Assembly: GCF_041008525.1 (NCBI RefSeq)
Contig: NZ_JBFLUG010000022.1
Coordinates: forward strand, 1-64,000
DNA from: Parafrankia sp041008525
GTDB lineage: Bacteria > Actinomycetota > Actinomycetes > Frankiales > Frankiaceae
DNA: 64,000 nucleotides
Direction of reading: 5' to 3'
Every line of letters starts with the position of its first letter. Within the stretch, counting starts at the first letter, position 1. The notes below the pieces were generated by a model. That model was given only the letters and a program-made list of their open reading frames with translations. It searched no databases and was not told the origin of the DNA. Made by a program: the position numbers and the translations under genes. Shown here in pieces: positions 6,958-16,871 of this stretch.

Positions 6958-9261
6958 ATGCCCGAAGATGCCGTCGACATCCCGCTTGCACCCACCTCCG
7001 CGCCTGGGGACCGGGGCGCGGCACCCGATGACGCGGCAGTCTTCGCGGCGTTCTGCGACGCGGGCCTGTGGCCCGGGCTGGGGCGGACGACCGCCGGCCG
7101 GCTCGGCGAGGCGGGTATCGAATGCCGTGAGCAGGTGGACCTGGCCCGGCTGTCCGCCGTCCCCGGAGTGTCCGGGCCGCGGGCTCGCCGCCTGCTCGAC
7201 AGCTTCCGCGCGGCGGAGCCGGCCTATGCGGCGGTGGAGCTCCTCGTCGCGGCCCGGATGCCGGCGCGGCTGGCCCGCGGGCTTACCGACGCCCTCGGTC
7301 CGCAGGCCGCCGAGGCGCTGCGCGCCGACCCGTGGTCCCTGCTCGACGGCGGCACGGCCGAGCTCGGCGACGCCGACCGCTTCGCCCGCCACTTCGGGCT
7401 CGACCGCGGTGACCCGCGGCGCGGTCCGGCAGTCGTCACCCACCTGCTCGGCCGCGCCGCCAGCCGCGCGGGCGACACCGCCGCGCCGGTCGAGGACGTG
7501 ACCCGCGCCACAGCCCGCGAAGGAGTCGCCGATCCGGCGGAGGCGCTGACCGCCGCGCTCGACACCGGCCGCGCGGTGCAGGTCGACGACCGCGTCGCGC
7601 TGGAGCGGTACGCGATGGCCGAGCAGGCGGTCGCCGACGGCGTGGAACGCCTCCTCGCGACCGCGGAGCCGCTGCGACCCGGCGCGGACGGGCCGTCGCG
7701 GCGGGCCCGCCGCGACGGCGGTGACGGCGGTGACGGAGCCGGGCCAGCGGCCGCGCCGCCGCCTCCGCCTCCGCCGGCGACCATGTCGATGTTCGACGAC
7801 ACCGATGACACCGACGCCGAGCCCGAGGACGGCGCCCGGTCGGGAGATGACGAACCGGGCGCCCTCGACGGTCGCGGCCCCTCGGCAGGTGGCGACGCGG
7901 CGGGCGGGGATGCCGCCGACCCCGGTGCCGAGGCTGACCGTGCCGTCGCCGGCCTGGACGAGGTCCAGCTCCTGGCCGCGCGCACGGCGCTGGAGGTCGG
8001 CGTCAGCGTGCTGACCGGCGGTCCGGGCACGGGCAAGAGCCGGACGGTCGCAGCGGTCGTCCGGCTCGCCGAGGCTGCCGGTGTGGAAGTGGCGCTCGCC
8101 GCCCCGACCGGGCGGGCCGCCAAGCGGCTCGAAGAGCTGTGCGGTGCGCCGGCGAGCACCCTGCACCGCCTGCTGGGCGCTCAGGGCCGCGGCGGCGGTT
8201 TCAGCCGGGACGAGCACAACCCGCTCGACGCCGACCTCGTCGTCGTCGACGAGACATCCATGCTCGACGCCGAGCTCGGCGCCGCCCTCCTGGACGCGTG
8301 CGCCGACGGCACCCATCTGCTGTTGGTCGGCGATCCCGCCCAGCTACCCAGTATCGGCCCCGGTCAGTTGCTCGCCGATCTGCTGGAGTCCGAGACCGTC
8401 CCGGTGACGGAGCTGACCCGGCTCTACCGGCAGGCGGACGGCGGCGCGATCGCGACGATGGCCGCGGCGGTCCGCCACGGTGAGCTGCCGCCCCCGCCGC
8501 CGGGCCCGGGCCGCGAGGTGGTCGTCGTGCCCGCGCGTTCGTCGGGCGAGGCCGCCCACCGGGTGGTCCAGCTCGTCAGCGACTCGATCCCGCGTGCGCT
8601 GGGCATCCCGTCGGCCGAGGTCCAGGTCGTCACGCCGGTGCACGGCGGGCCGGCGGGGACGACCGCGCTGAACACCGCGCTGAAGCGGACGCTCAACCCC
8701 GGTCCCGGCGAGGTCTCCGGCTTCGACGTCGGTGACCGGGTCGTGGCGACGGCGAACCATCTCGACCTGGGGTTCGCCAACGGCGAGATCGGCGTCGTCG
8801 TGGCGCTCGGCGAACGCGGTGGGCTACGGGTGGCCTTCCCCGGCGGCGAGCTGGACATCCCGTCCCACGGTGTCGTCGACCTCCGACACGGCTGGGCCGT
8901 GACGGTCCACCGCGCCCAGGGCAGCGAATGGGCCGCAGTGGTCGGTGTCTTCCCGCCGGAGGCCGGGCGGATGCTGAACCGGCCGCTGATCTACACGGCG
9001 ATCACCCGGGCGCGCAGCCACCTCTCCGTCGTGTCGGTGAACGGACCGGCGCTGCGCGCGGCCGTCCGCGACGCGGGTGGGCGGCGCCGGATGACCCTGC
9101 TGCCAGCGCTGCTCGCCGGCGGCTCCGCGGATCCGTTCGGTCTGGCCGACGACATCGACGACATCGACGACGAGGACGAGATCGGTGCGGCCGGGAGCCA
9201 CGGCGGTGAGCTGACCGACAGGCTCACCGCGGCGGCCGCCCCGGCTCCCGCCAGCACGTGA
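6958..9261 (+). CDS. RecD-like SF1B helicase with helix-hairpin-helix N-terminus
   Basis: A 767-residue protein. The N-terminus carries a helix-hairpin-helix (RLSAVPGVSGPRARRLL, about residues 62-80) and a helical region. A disordered Pro/Asp/Gly-rich linker (about 240-330) follows, then a RecD-type motor: Walker A GGPGTGKS (354-361), DEAD-like VVVDETSMLDAE, motif III LLVGDPAQLPSIGPGQLL, motif V VTVHRAQGSEW and motif VI YTAITRARSHL. It should translocate 5'-3' on single-stranded DNA and unwind duplexes. No RecB or RecC partner is nearby. The tail is acidic (DDIDDIDDEDE). A second, canonical RecD2 lies at 36.8-39.2 kb. ATG 6958 directly precedes the conserved sequence. Confidence 0.88.
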   Translation: MPEDAVDIPLAPTSAPGDRGAAPDDAAVFAAFCDAGLWPGLGRTTAGRLGEAGIECREQVDLARLSAVPGVSGPRARRLLDSFRAAEPAYAAVELLVAARMPARLARGLTDALGPQAAEALRADPWSLLDGGTAELGDADRFARHFGLDRGDPRRGPAVVTHLLGRAASRAGDTAAPVEDVTRATAREGVADPAEALTAALDTGRAVQVDDRVALERYAMAEQAVADGVERLLATAEPLRPGADGPSRRARRDGGDGGDGAGPAAAPPPPPPPATMSMFDDTDDTDAEPEDGARSGDDEPGALDGRGPSAGGDAAGGDAADPGAEADRAVAGLDEVQLLAARTALEVGVSVLTGGPGTGKSRTVAAVVRLAEAAGVEVALAAPTGRAAKRLEELCGAPASTLHRLLGAQGRGGGFSRDEHNPLDADLVVVDETSMLDAELGAALLDACADGTHLLLVGDPAQLPSIGPGQLLADLLESETVPVTELTRLYRQADGGAIATMAAAVRHGELPPPPPGPGREVVVVPARSSGEAAHRVVQLVSDSIPRALGIPSAEVQVVTPVHGGPAGTTALNTALKRTLNPGPGEVSGFDVGDRVVATANHLDLGFANGEIGVVVALGERGGLRVAFPGGELDIPSHGVVDLRHGWAVTVHRAQGSEWAAVVGVFPPEAGRMLNRPLIYTAITRARSHLSVVSVNGPALRAAVRDAGGRRRMTLLPALLAGGSADPFGLADDIDDIDDEDEIGAAGSHGGELTDRLTAAAAPAPAST

Positions 9262-9320
9262 CAGGACAGTGATGAGACGACTGACGCTCCGTACACCGCC
9301 CCACGGCAAGATCGCGTGCC

Positions 9321-11441
9321 GTGCGCATGGGTAGCGTGCGGGTGGTGAGCGCAGACGACCTGCCAGCCGGTCAGGTCGGGGAACCGTCCTCGGCACCGGA
9401 GGACCCGGGCACTCCCCCGCGGGAGCCACGGCCGACCCAGCCCGGCGGCGCCGAACCCACGGGGGCACGGGCACCGATGCCGCGCACGCCGCCGGATGTG
9501 CCGGATCTGACAGCTCGGCCGGATTCGCCGGATCTGTCGGACGCACCGAGACGGCTCCGCCAGGACGCGTCGCCGGATCCGTCCGGTGACCCTGCGTCGC
9601 TGGTCGAGCGGGTCGCCATGCCGGCGTCGACGGCCCGGGCCCGCGATCCGCTGGCCGCCGAGCAGGTCCCGATCGAGCGGGCGGGCCCGGGGAAGCAGGT
9701 GGTGCCGGTCCACGAGGTCCCCGCCCCCGCCCCCGCGGACGGCCCTGAGGCAACGGGACCGGCCAGCCCGGCGGAACCGACCCCGGCGGAGCGGTCCGGG
9801 GAGGTGCGGAACTCCGAGGGGACTGCGCGCCCGCAGGCGGCCGCGTGGAGGCATCGCCTGGCGGTCGACGGAACGCGCGCGGGGCGCTGGGTCGTCACCG
9901 TGGCGCCACAACTGTTCCTCGCGGGGACGCTGCTGGCGGTCGCGATCGGCGCCGTGCTGCGGTTCGCCACACCGAGCCATCTGTGGCTGGACGAGTCGCT
10001 GACGGTCGGCATCGCCTCACGTTCTGTGCCGGACCTGTTGCAGGCATTGCGCCACGACGGGTCACCACCCCTGTACTACCTGCTCCTGCACGGGTGGATC
10101 ACCCTGTTCGGCGACGGCGACATCGCCGTACGGTCGCTGTCGGGCGTACTCTCCCTGGCCACGCTCCCGCTGGCCTGGCTCGCCGGCCGTTTCGTGGGCC
10201 GCGCCGCGGCCTCGCTCGGCAACGGCGGGCCCACCACCGAGCACCGGGTCGGTCTCGCGGCTCTGCTGCTGTTCGCCTGCTCGCCGTACGCGATCCGGTA
10301 CGGCAGCGAGACGCGGATGTACTCGCTCGTCGTCCTGCTGGTCCTGGTGTTCGGGTTCGCGATCGTGCGGGCGCTTGACCGCTCGAGCCTGCCCCGCCTC
10401 GCCCTGCTGACCCTCGCGACGGCCGCACTGGTCTACACGCACTACTGGACGTTCCTGCTGGTGTTCACCGTCGCCGCGTTCCTGCTCGTGCAGGCGCGGC
10501 GGCGGCGGACCTACCAGCGCCCGGCACTGCGGGCGTTCGGGGCGATGGCGGCCTCCGCGGTGCTGTTCGCACCCTGGATGCCGGTGTTCCTGTTCCAGAT
10601 GCTGCACACCGGCACGCCCTGGGCGCCCCGGGTGCAGGCGCAGGTGCTGCTCGACACCGTCTTCGACTGGGCCGGGCCGCAGTCGACCGGGGCCCTGCTG
10701 GGCATCATCCTTCTCGGCGGCGCCCTGATCGGGCTCACCGCCAGGCCGCTGGGCCGCGAGCTGCACGTCAAGATCTCCGGCCGGTCCCCTGGGCGGTACC
10801 TGGCCGCGATCTGGCTGGTGCCACTGCTCCTGGCCTACTTCGTCAACATGTTCGGCGGCAGCGCCTACGCCGAGCGGTACACCGGCATCGCGCTGCCGGC
10901 CTGCCTGCTGCTGGCGTCGCTGGGGATCGCGCAGGTTCCCGTACACCGGGCGTTCGCGGCGGTGCTCGTGGCCGCCTCGGTCAGCGGTCTGCTGGGCGGG
11001 TACCAGCTCGCCCGCACCGAACGGACGCAGGCCGGCGAGATCGCCGACCGGATAGCGCGGATCGCCCGCCCGGGCGACGTCGTCGCCTACTGCCCGGACC
11101 AGCTGGGTCCGGCGGTACACCGGGCGATCGTGCGCCGGGGGGACATCGACGTGCGGGAGATCGTCTACGCGGACGAGACCGGCCCGGCGCTCGTCGACTG
11201 GGTCGACTACGCCGACCGGATGAAGCGTGCGAACGGCACCGCCTTCGCCGCCGAGGTCAACGAGCTCGCCGGGCCGGACCATGCCGTCCTGCTCGTTCGC
11301 GCGGACGGGTACCGCTTCCTCGAGGGCGCCTGCGCCGTGCTCTCCGACCAGCTCGCGGCCCTGCGCGACCGCGCGCTCCAGGTGGAGAAGCGCAACCTCT
11401 ACGAGGGTGCGTCCCTGGAACGGTTCTCGACGCTGCGCTGA
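9321..11441 (+). CDS. GT39-like membrane mannosyltransferase with long disordered N-terminus
   Basis: A 706-residue GT-C-fold glycosyltransferase. The first 185 residues are Pro/Ala/Asp-rich and disordered. About ten membrane helices follow. The first periplasmic loop has the catalytic-type acidic pair LWLDESLTVG (Asp224-Glu225), then HDGSPPLYYLLLHGW, YGSETRMYSLVVLL and YTHYWTFLL, typical of GT39/PMT-like actinobacterial enzymes that use polyprenyl-phosphate sugars outside the membrane. Acceptor and sugar are unknown. It closely resembles the protein at 15.0-16.9 kb, including a C-terminal soluble part with VAYCPDQLGPAV. Several starts are possible (GTG 9321, ATG 9327, GTG 9345). Its end overlaps the convergent gene by 43 bp. 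Confidence 0.85.
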   Translation: MRMGSVRVVSADDLPAGQVGEPSSAPEDPGTPPREPRPTQPGGAEPTGARAPMPRTPPDVPDLTARPDSPDLSDAPRRLRQDASPDPSGDPASLVERVAMPASTARARDPLAAEQVPIERAGPGKQVVPVHEVPAPAPADGPEATGPASPAEPTPAERSGEVRNSEGTARPQAAAWRHRLAVDGTRAGRWVVTVAPQLFLAGTLLAVAIGAVLRFATPSHLWLDESLTVGIASRSVPDLLQALRHDGSPPLYYLLLHGWITLFGDGDIAVRSLSGVLSLATLPLAWLAGRFVGRAAASLGNGGPTTEHRVGLAALLLFACSPYAIRYGSETRMYSLVVLLVLVFGFAIVRALDRSSLPRLALLTLATAALVYTHYWTFLLVFTVAAFLLVQARRRRTYQRPALRAFGAMAASAVLFAPWMPVFLFQMLHTGTPWAPRVQAQVLLDTVFDWAGPQSTGALLGIILLGGALIGLTARPLGRELHVKISGRSPGRYLAAIWLVPLLLAYFVNMFGGSAYAERYTGIALPACLLLASLGIAQVPVHRAFAAVLVAASVSGLLGGYQLARTERTQAGEIADRIARIARPGDVVAYCPDQLGPAVHRAIVRRGDIDVREIVYADETGPALVDWVDYADRMKRANGTAFAAEVNELAGPDHAVLLVRADGYRFLEGACAVLSDQLAALRDRALQVEKRNLYEGASLERFSTLR

Positions 11442-13063
11442 TCACCCGCCGCAGCGCACACCGCCAGCACCAGCAGCGCCATCGGCAGCGTGTAGTGGTT
11501 GAAGAAGGTCTGCTTGTTCATCAGGTCCAGGGCCAGCAGCACCAGGGCGGAGCCCGCGCAGAAGCCGGCGGCTCCGCCACGGGCCCGCCAGGCCAGCAGG
11601 TAGCTGAGGGCCAGCACGACCGCGGTCACCCCGAATCCGAGGGTGATCCCGAAGTGGTGGGCCCAGCCAGGGACGGAGAGCGAGTGGTCCAGCACCTGGT
11701 AGTCGAGATTCGTGCGCACGGCGTCGTCGAAGAAGTCCCGCGGGGAGGCGACCACCCAGGGCAGGACGGCCACCAGCCCGAGGCCGGCCGCCCAGAGCGC
11801 CCGGCGCGGCCCGAACGCCGGCCAGCAGGCGGCCAGCGGGAGCACAAGGGCCACGTGCTGCTTGCTGGCCAGCGCGAGCGCGAAGGCCACCACGGCCAGC
11901 CGGGTACGCCCGGTCGTGACCGCCCAGACAGTCCCCGTCAGCAGGAGCACGAGGAGCGGTTCCGTCCACGACTGCTGGAGGGCGTACATCGACTCCGGGA
12001 ACACGGTGACCAGCAGCGGGAGCACGGGCGCGACGGTCAGGGCCCACGGCGGCGCCGCTGCGGGCCCACCGTCACCCGCGGGTTCGCCGCCACCGGGCTC
12101 GCCGGCACCGGGTGCGGCGCCGCCGGGTGCAGCGCCGCCGCGGGCCTCGCCGGCTGGGCGACCCGCGACGACAGCACGCGCCGCGACGGCCGCCAGGACC
12201 AGTGCCAGCAGCAGGCCGTAGCGAACGTCCCCGAAGACCCACCGGAACGGGGCGAGCAGCAGCGAGGTGCCGGGCAGGTAGGGGTAGACGTCGAACAGGC
12301 CCCCGGCGGTGTAGGTGGCCCGGTCCGGACCCCACTGCTGGCGGTACATGTTCTCGCCCCGGGCGAGACCGGAGGTCGACACCTGCAGCAGGTGGAACAC
12401 ATCGATGCGCGGCCGCGGCGCGGCGATGACCGTGGCCACCCCCGCGGCGATGGCGAGCCCGAGCACCCCCCGGAACACGCCGTCCCCCGCCCACCAGGAG
12501 CCGCCGAGCCAGCGGCCGCGACGATCGGTGCCCCCCGGGCGCGCGCGTCGCAGGAACGAGCCGAGGAGGGCCGCGGCCGCCAGGGCACCGGCGAGGGCGG
12601 CGAGGACATCCGCGGCGAGCGCTGCCGGGCCGGTGGCGTAGTACCGCGGGTGCCGCACGACCGGGCCGACCGCGACCACGACAGCACACAACGCGACCGC
12701 CACGCGGCCACTCGCCGCCGCGGCCGGCCTCGCCCAGCGACCCCGGCGCTCGGCGGGCCAGCCGAGGGCGACAGTGACCGCGGCTGCCCCGAACAGGACC
12801 GCGGCAAGGGCCAGCGGGCTGTACCGCCCGTCGGACAGACTGATCCCCACCGCGGTCCCGCACCAGCCCAGCAGGAGCAGATCGACCCGCAGTCGTCGAG
12901 ACGCGCTGCCACGCCGCACGGTGCCAGGCGGTGCGGGTGCGTCGGCGGGCGGTGTGGGACCGGTGCCACCCGGGGCGGCGCCGCGGGCCGCGCCGGAACG
13001 GACGGGCCGGCGGGTCGGCTCGGCCGCCGGCGGCTCGCGGGGGTCGGGCAGAGCGCGGGACAT
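11399..13063 (-). CDS. GT87-like polytopic membrane glycosyltransferase
   Basis: About 554 residues from ATG 13063; the open frame extends upstream, but with poor sequence. After a Pro/Ala-rich cytoplasmic leader there are about 11-12 hydrophobic helices. The first large loop contains LLQVSTSGLARGENMYRQQW and later YPYLPGTSLLLAPFRWVFGD, like DUF2029/GT87 polyprenyl-phosphomannose-dependent mannosyltransferases. A Gly/Ala/Pro linker separates the middle helices. The tail MNKQTFFNHYTLPMALLVLA is characteristic. It is convergent with the GT39-like gene (43-bp tail overlap), so each could interfere with the other's 3' end. Its role is probably addition of a sugar to an envelope glycan; substrate unknown. 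Confidence 0.75.
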   Translation of the reverse strand: MSRALPDPREPPAAEPTRRPVRSGAARGAAPGGTGPTPPADAPAPPGTVRRGSASRRLRVDLLLLGWCGTAVGISLSDGRYSPLALAAVLFGAAAVTVALGWPAERRGRWARPAAAASGRVAVALCAVVVAVGPVVRHPRYYATGPAALAADVLAALAGALAAAALLGSFLRRARPGGTDRRGRWLGGSWWAGDGVFRGVLGLAIAAGVATVIAAPRPRIDVFHLLQVSTSGLARGENMYRQQWGPDRATYTAGGLFDVYPYLPGTSLLLAPFRWVFGDVRYGLLLALVLAAVAARAVVAGRPAGEARGGAAPGGAAPGAGEPGGGEPAGDGGPAAAPPWALTVAPVLPLLVTVFPESMYALQQSWTEPLLVLLLTGTVWAVTTGRTRLAVVAFALALASKQHVALVLPLAACWPAFGPRRALWAAGLGLVAVLPWVVASPRDFFDDAVRTNLDYQVLDHSLSVPGWAHHFGITLGFGVTAVVLALSYLLAWRARGGAAGFCAGSALVLLALDLMNKQTFFNHYTLPMALLVLAVCAAAGDQRSVENRSRDAPS

Positions 13064-13346
13064 GTCCGCACGATCCCAGAGCGCCCCGCGTCGGCGAGCC
13101 ACCGACCTTACCGGGCCCGCGTCGGGTCGCGGCCTTCCCGCTCGCTGCGAACGCCTGGGAACCGCTGCGGTGGCCCGGCGCCGGGGGGTCCGGTGAAGCG
13201 ACGGTAACAACCATGCGAGACTGCCCCGGAGGCCGGATGCGAAGGTTCCGGCACCGGGAGGGGTTCCGTCAGCCGCGGGCGTGAAACATGCCGCAGGCCT
13301 GCCCCTACTGACCACGGACGATGTCGTTGAGGAGAGGTCCGGCACA

Positions 13347-14828
13347 GTGACCGAAAAGCCAGAGGTAGTCGTCATCGGAGCCGGGCCGGCCGGTCTGTCC
13401 GCCGGCTGGGAACTGATGAAGCGGGAGATCCCCGTGACGATTATCGAGGGTGACTCGGTAGTCGGTGGAATCAGCCGTACGGCCCAGCGGGACGGCTGGC
13501 GGTTCGACATCGGCGGCCACCGCTTCTTTACCAAGGTCCCCGAGGTCGAAAAGCTGTGGCACGAGATCCTGCCGGATGAGGACTTCCTGCTCCGGCCGCG
13601 ATCCAGCCGTATTTACTACAAGGGGAAGTTCTTCGACTACCCCCTGAAGGCCGGCAACGCGCTGGGTAACCTCGGTGTTCTCGAGGCGGCCCGCTGCATC
13701 GGCTCGTACGCGGCGGCCCGGGTGCGCCCGCCCAAGGACCAGTCGGACTACGAGAGCTGGCTGGTCGCCCGCTTCGGCTGGCGGCTCTACCGCACCTTCT
13801 TCAAGACCTACACGGAGAAGCTGTGGGGCGTGCAGGTCAGCGAGATGCCGTCCGACTGGGCCGCCCAGCGGATCAAGAGCCTCTCCATGAGCAACGCCAT
13901 CATCAACGCGGTGCTGCCGAAGCGGAACCAGAAGGAGATCACCTCCCTCATCGAGGAGTTCCAGTACCCGAAGTTCGGGCCGGGAATGATGTGGGAGACC
14001 GCCGCCGACAAGATCACCAAGCAGGGCGGGCGGATCATCTTCGAGGAGAAGGTTCGCAAGATCCACCACGAGAACGGGCGTGCCACCGGCGTCACCACGG
14101 TGGTCACGGGCGGCTACGGGCCCGGCGCCGGGGCGCCCGAGTCGTCCCGCAGCGACCTCGGCACCGAGTACCAGTACACCGGCGACCACTTCATCTCGTC
14201 GATGTCGTTCTCCTCGCTGGTGCGCGTGATGGACCCGCCGGTCCCGCCGCGTGTTCTCGCCGCCGCGAACGCGCTCAAGTACCGCGACTTCCTGACGGTG
14301 GCGCTGGTCGTCCCCGAGTCCGCCGGTTTCCCGGACAACTGGATCTACATCCACGCCCCGGACGTGAAGGTCGGCCGCATCCAGAACTTCGCGTCATGGT
14401 CGCCGTTCCTGGTGAAGGACGGCAAGACCTGCCTCGGGCTCGAGTACTTCGTCTTCGAGGGTGACGAGATGTGGAACTCCTCGGACGAGGACCTGATCGC
14501 CCTCGGCACCCGGGAGCTGGCGAAGCTCGGCCTGGTCGGATCGGCCAAGGTCGAGGCCGGTTACGTCGTGCGGATGCCCAAGGCCTACCCGTACTACGAC
14601 ATGGACTACAAGAAGAACGTCGACATCATCCGCGGGTGGCTCGAGGACAACACGCCGAACGTCCACCCCGTGGGCCGTAACGGCATGCACCGCTACAACA
14701 ACCAGGACCACTCGATGCTGACCGCGATGCTCACGGTCGAGAACATCATCGACGGCAAGTCCCACGACGTCTGGGAGGTGAACGTCGAGGAGGATTACCA
14801 CGAGGTTTCCTCCACGAAGCGCGCCTAG
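13347..14828 (+). CDS. FAD-dependent oxidoreductase, UDP-galactopyranose-mutase-like
   Basis: A 493-residue flavoprotein. GTG 13347 has GGAGAGG about 9 bases upstream, and conserved sequence starts at once. The N-terminal Rossmann fold reads VVVIGAGPAGLSAGWELMKR with a downstream GG doublet (VVGGISRT) and DIGGHRFFTKVPEVEKLW, a layout shared by UDP-galactopyranose mutases and amine-oxidase-like flavoproteins. The middle is rich in Trp/Tyr (LWGVQVSEMPSDWAAQRI, FGPGMMWETAADKI). The C-terminal FAD-binding end reads GMHRYNNQDHSMLTAM. The family is usually annotated only as NAD(P)/FAD-dependent oxidoreductase. Placement among GT-C glycosyltransferases suggests a nucleotide-sugar or glycolipid substrate, which is inference. 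A strong hairpin follows the gene. Confidence 0.82.
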   Translation: MTEKPEVVVIGAGPAGLSAGWELMKREIPVTIIEGDSVVGGISRTAQRDGWRFDIGGHRFFTKVPEVEKLWHEILPDEDFLLRPRSSRIYYKGKFFDYPLKAGNALGNLGVLEAARCIGSYAAARVRPPKDQSDYESWLVARFGWRLYRTFFKTYTEKLWGVQVSEMPSDWAAQRIKSLSMSNAIINAVLPKRNQKEITSLIEEFQYPKFGPGMMWETAADKITKQGGRIIFEEKVRKIHHENGRATGVTTVVTGGYGPGAGAPESSRSDLGTEYQYTGDHFISSMSFSSLVRVMDPPVPPRVLAAANALKYRDFLTVALVVPESAGFPDNWIYIHAPDVKVGRIQNFASWSPFLVKDGKTCLGLEYFVFEGDEMWNSSDEDLIALGTRELAKLGLVGSAKVEAGYVVRMPKAYPYYDMDYKKNVDIIRGWLEDNTPNVHPVGRNGMHRYNNQDHSMLTAMLTVENIIDGKSHDVWEVNVEEDYHEVSSTKRA

Positions 14829-14847
14829 ACCGCGGGCGCGCGGTTGT

Positions 14848-14873
14848 GATCCCACCTCCGGTGAGGTGGGATC
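14848..14873 (+). terminator. Hairpin terminator after the flavoprotein gene
   Basis: A perfect 11-bp stem (GATCCCACCTC/GAGGTGGGATC) with a four-base CGGT loop lies 19 bases after the stop. There is no U tract, as is common in high-GC actinobacteria. It separates the flavoprotein gene from the following glycosyltransferase pair. Confidence 0.7.
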
Positions 14874-15038
14874 CGGATGTGTTCCGCGCACCCGGCGTGG
14901 CCGGTGCGCGCCTGGGCGCGTCATCCTGAGCGCGTCGACGTTCACCCGCAGCAATGTGCCCGCGAGCGCGGGCCGGCCGGCCGCCCTGCGCGGAACGGCC
15001 GGTCCGCCCCGCGGCCCCTGGCACCGAAGGGACAGACC

Positions 15039-16871
15039 GTGACCGACGTCGCGGTGCGGCCGGCGGAAAACACGCCCGAGCCGGTCGACAGGGCCGGCGC
15101 GCGGCCCGGCCGCGAGGAGCGGATCTTCCGGGCCGCACTCGTACTGATCATCACCGCGGCGGTGGTGCTGCGTTTCGTCGCCCGCCAGCCGCTCTGGCTG
15201 GACGAGGCGCAGAGCGTGGCGATCGCCCGCCTCCCCCTCTCCGGGACCGGCCCGACCATGTGGGACGGGCTGCTGGAGGACGGCTCGCCACCCCTCTACT
15301 ACATCCTCCTGCATCTGTGGACGTCCGTTCTCGGGGACGGCACGGGAGCGGTGCGGGCCATGTCCGCGGTGATCAACCTCGGCTCGGCGGTGCCGCTGTA
15401 CTACCTCGGCCGCCGGCTGGTCGGCCAGCGGGCGGCGAAGGTCGCGGTGGTGTTCTACCTGACCTCGCCGTTCGCGCTGTACTTCGGCACCGAAACGCGG
15501 ATGTACAGCCTCATCGTGCTGCTCACCACGCTCGGCGGCCTGGCCCTGGAGCGGGTGCTGCGGGAGCCGCGCGCGAAGAACATCGCCGCGCTGGCCCTCT
15601 GCTCCGGCTGCCTCGCGCTCACCCACTACTGGTGCCTCTACCTGCTGGTCACCGTCGGCGCGTGGCTGATCGGCCTGGTCTTCCTGCGGCGGCGGCTCGC
15701 GGCGGCGCGGGCGGTGCGCGACGCGCGCTCCACCCGCCCCGGCGGGCGCGCGCGTGGCGGGCACCGGCCGGGCTCGGTCCGCGCCCCGCGCCCCGCGGCG
15801 ACGGCTGTCAGTCCGGTGCCGTCCAACGGCACGCCGGCCGCAGGGCTGGCGGAGACCGCCGACCAGTGGGCTGGCGGCCGGCACCCGGCCGAGGTCCTCG
15901 CCGACACGGTGGACGCTTCCGGACGGACGGTGCCGCCCTGGTCCCCGCGCGGTCCGCTGGCGGGGATCGTCGGGATCGTCGCCGGCGGCCTGGTGTTCGC
16001 GCCCTGGCTGCCGAACTTCTTCTCCCAGCTCGCGCACACCGGCACGCCCTGGGGTGAGCCGGCGACCTTCGCGGCCGTCAGCCACGCCTACGGCCAGTGG
16101 GCCGGCGGGCCGACCACCCTCGGCCGTCTGCTGCTGTTCCTGATCACCGGCCTGGTCGCCGCGGGCATCGCCGGGCGCCCGCTCGGCGGCCGGTTCCTCC
16201 TGCTCGATCTGAAGGGGCTCGAGCCGGGGCGCACCCTGTTCCTCCTCGCCACCGGGACACTGATCGTCGCCGTCGCCGCCGGCAAGGCCGTGGGCAACGC
16301 CTGGGCCGACCGCTACACCGCGACGGCCTTCGTCCCGTTCCTGCTGGTGGTCGGGCTCGGCGCGACCATGCTGGCGGATCGGCGCGTGTTCCACGGTGTG
16401 CTCGCCATAGCCGCGCTGGCCGGTGTTGTCGCCGGCACGAGCGACGTCCGGCGGGAGCGTTCCCAGGCCGGCGAGGCCGCGGCTGTCCTCACCCGGCTGG
16501 CCAGCCCCGGGGACATCCTGCTGGTGTGCCCGGACCAGCTCGGACCCGGGCTCGCACGCACCGTCCCGTCCTGGCTCAAGGTGTACGTGGTGCCGACCTA
16601 CGCCGGGCCGGACCGGGTGAACTGGGTCGACTACGAGGAACGGAACGAAGGTGCCAACGGGGTCGCGTTCGCGGAGCGGGCGCTGGCCGAGGCGGGGACC
16701 AACACTGTCTTCATGGCCGGCTCGGGCGCCTACCGGACCTACGAGGAGTTGTGCACCCAGGTCCGGACGACCCTGCAGGAGCGGCGCCCGAACGCCGACG
16801 AGGTGATGGAGCAGGGCCTGCCGACGCGGGTCTACGAGAACTACGCCCTGCTGCGCTTCCGAGCGTCGTGA
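15039..16871 (+). CDS. GT39-like membrane glycosyltransferase
   Basis: About 610 residues from GTG 15039, which has GAAGGGA 7 bases upstream; longer frames to 14877 have poor sequence. About ten transmembrane helices. The first loop carries LWLDEAQSVAIA (acidic pair near residues 54-55), then EDGSPPLYYILLHLW, FGTETRMYSLIVLL and LTHYWCLYLL, the same series as the 9.3-11.4 kb protein, of which it is a clear paralogue. A roughly 90-residue Arg/Ala/Pro-rich insert sits between helices (around residues 225-310). The soluble C-terminus has LLVCPDQLGPGLA. It presumably transfers a sugar from a lipid carrier on the outer face. Its stop overlaps the next GTG (GTGA). Confidence 0.87.
   Translation: MTDVAVRPAENTPEPVDRAGARPGREERIFRAALVLIITAAVVLRFVARQPLWLDEAQSVAIARLPLSGTGPTMWDGLLEDGSPPLYYILLHLWTSVLGDGTGAVRAMSAVINLGSAVPLYYLGRRLVGQRAAKVAVVFYLTSPFALYFGTETRMYSLIVLLTTLGGLALERVLREPRAKNIAALALCSGCLALTHYWCLYLLVTVGAWLIGLVFLRRRLAAARAVRDARSTRPGGRARGGHRPGSVRAPRPAATAVSPVPSNGTPAAGLAETADQWAGGRHPAEVLADTVDASGRTVPPWSPRGPLAGIVGIVAGGLVFAPWLPNFFSQLAHTGTPWGEPATFAAVSHAYGQWAGGPTTLGRLLLFLITGLVAAGIAGRPLGGRFLLLDLKGLEPGRTLFLLATGTLIVAVAAGKAVGNAWADRYTATAFVPFLLVVGLGATMLADRRVFHGVLAIAALAGVVAGTSDVRRERSQAGEAAAVLTRLASPGDILLVCPDQLGPGLARTVPSWLKVYVVPTYAGPDRVNWVDYEERNEGANGVAFAERALAEAGTNTVFMAGSGAYRTYEELCTQVRTTLQERRPNADEVMEQGLPTRVYENYALLRFRAS

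Noticed and set aside
13347..14828. Naming the flavoprotein glf (UDP-galactopyranose mutase)
   Set aside because: The N-terminal fold is shared, but I could not find the full set of mutase active-site residues, and the length exceeds that of typical Glf (about 390-400).
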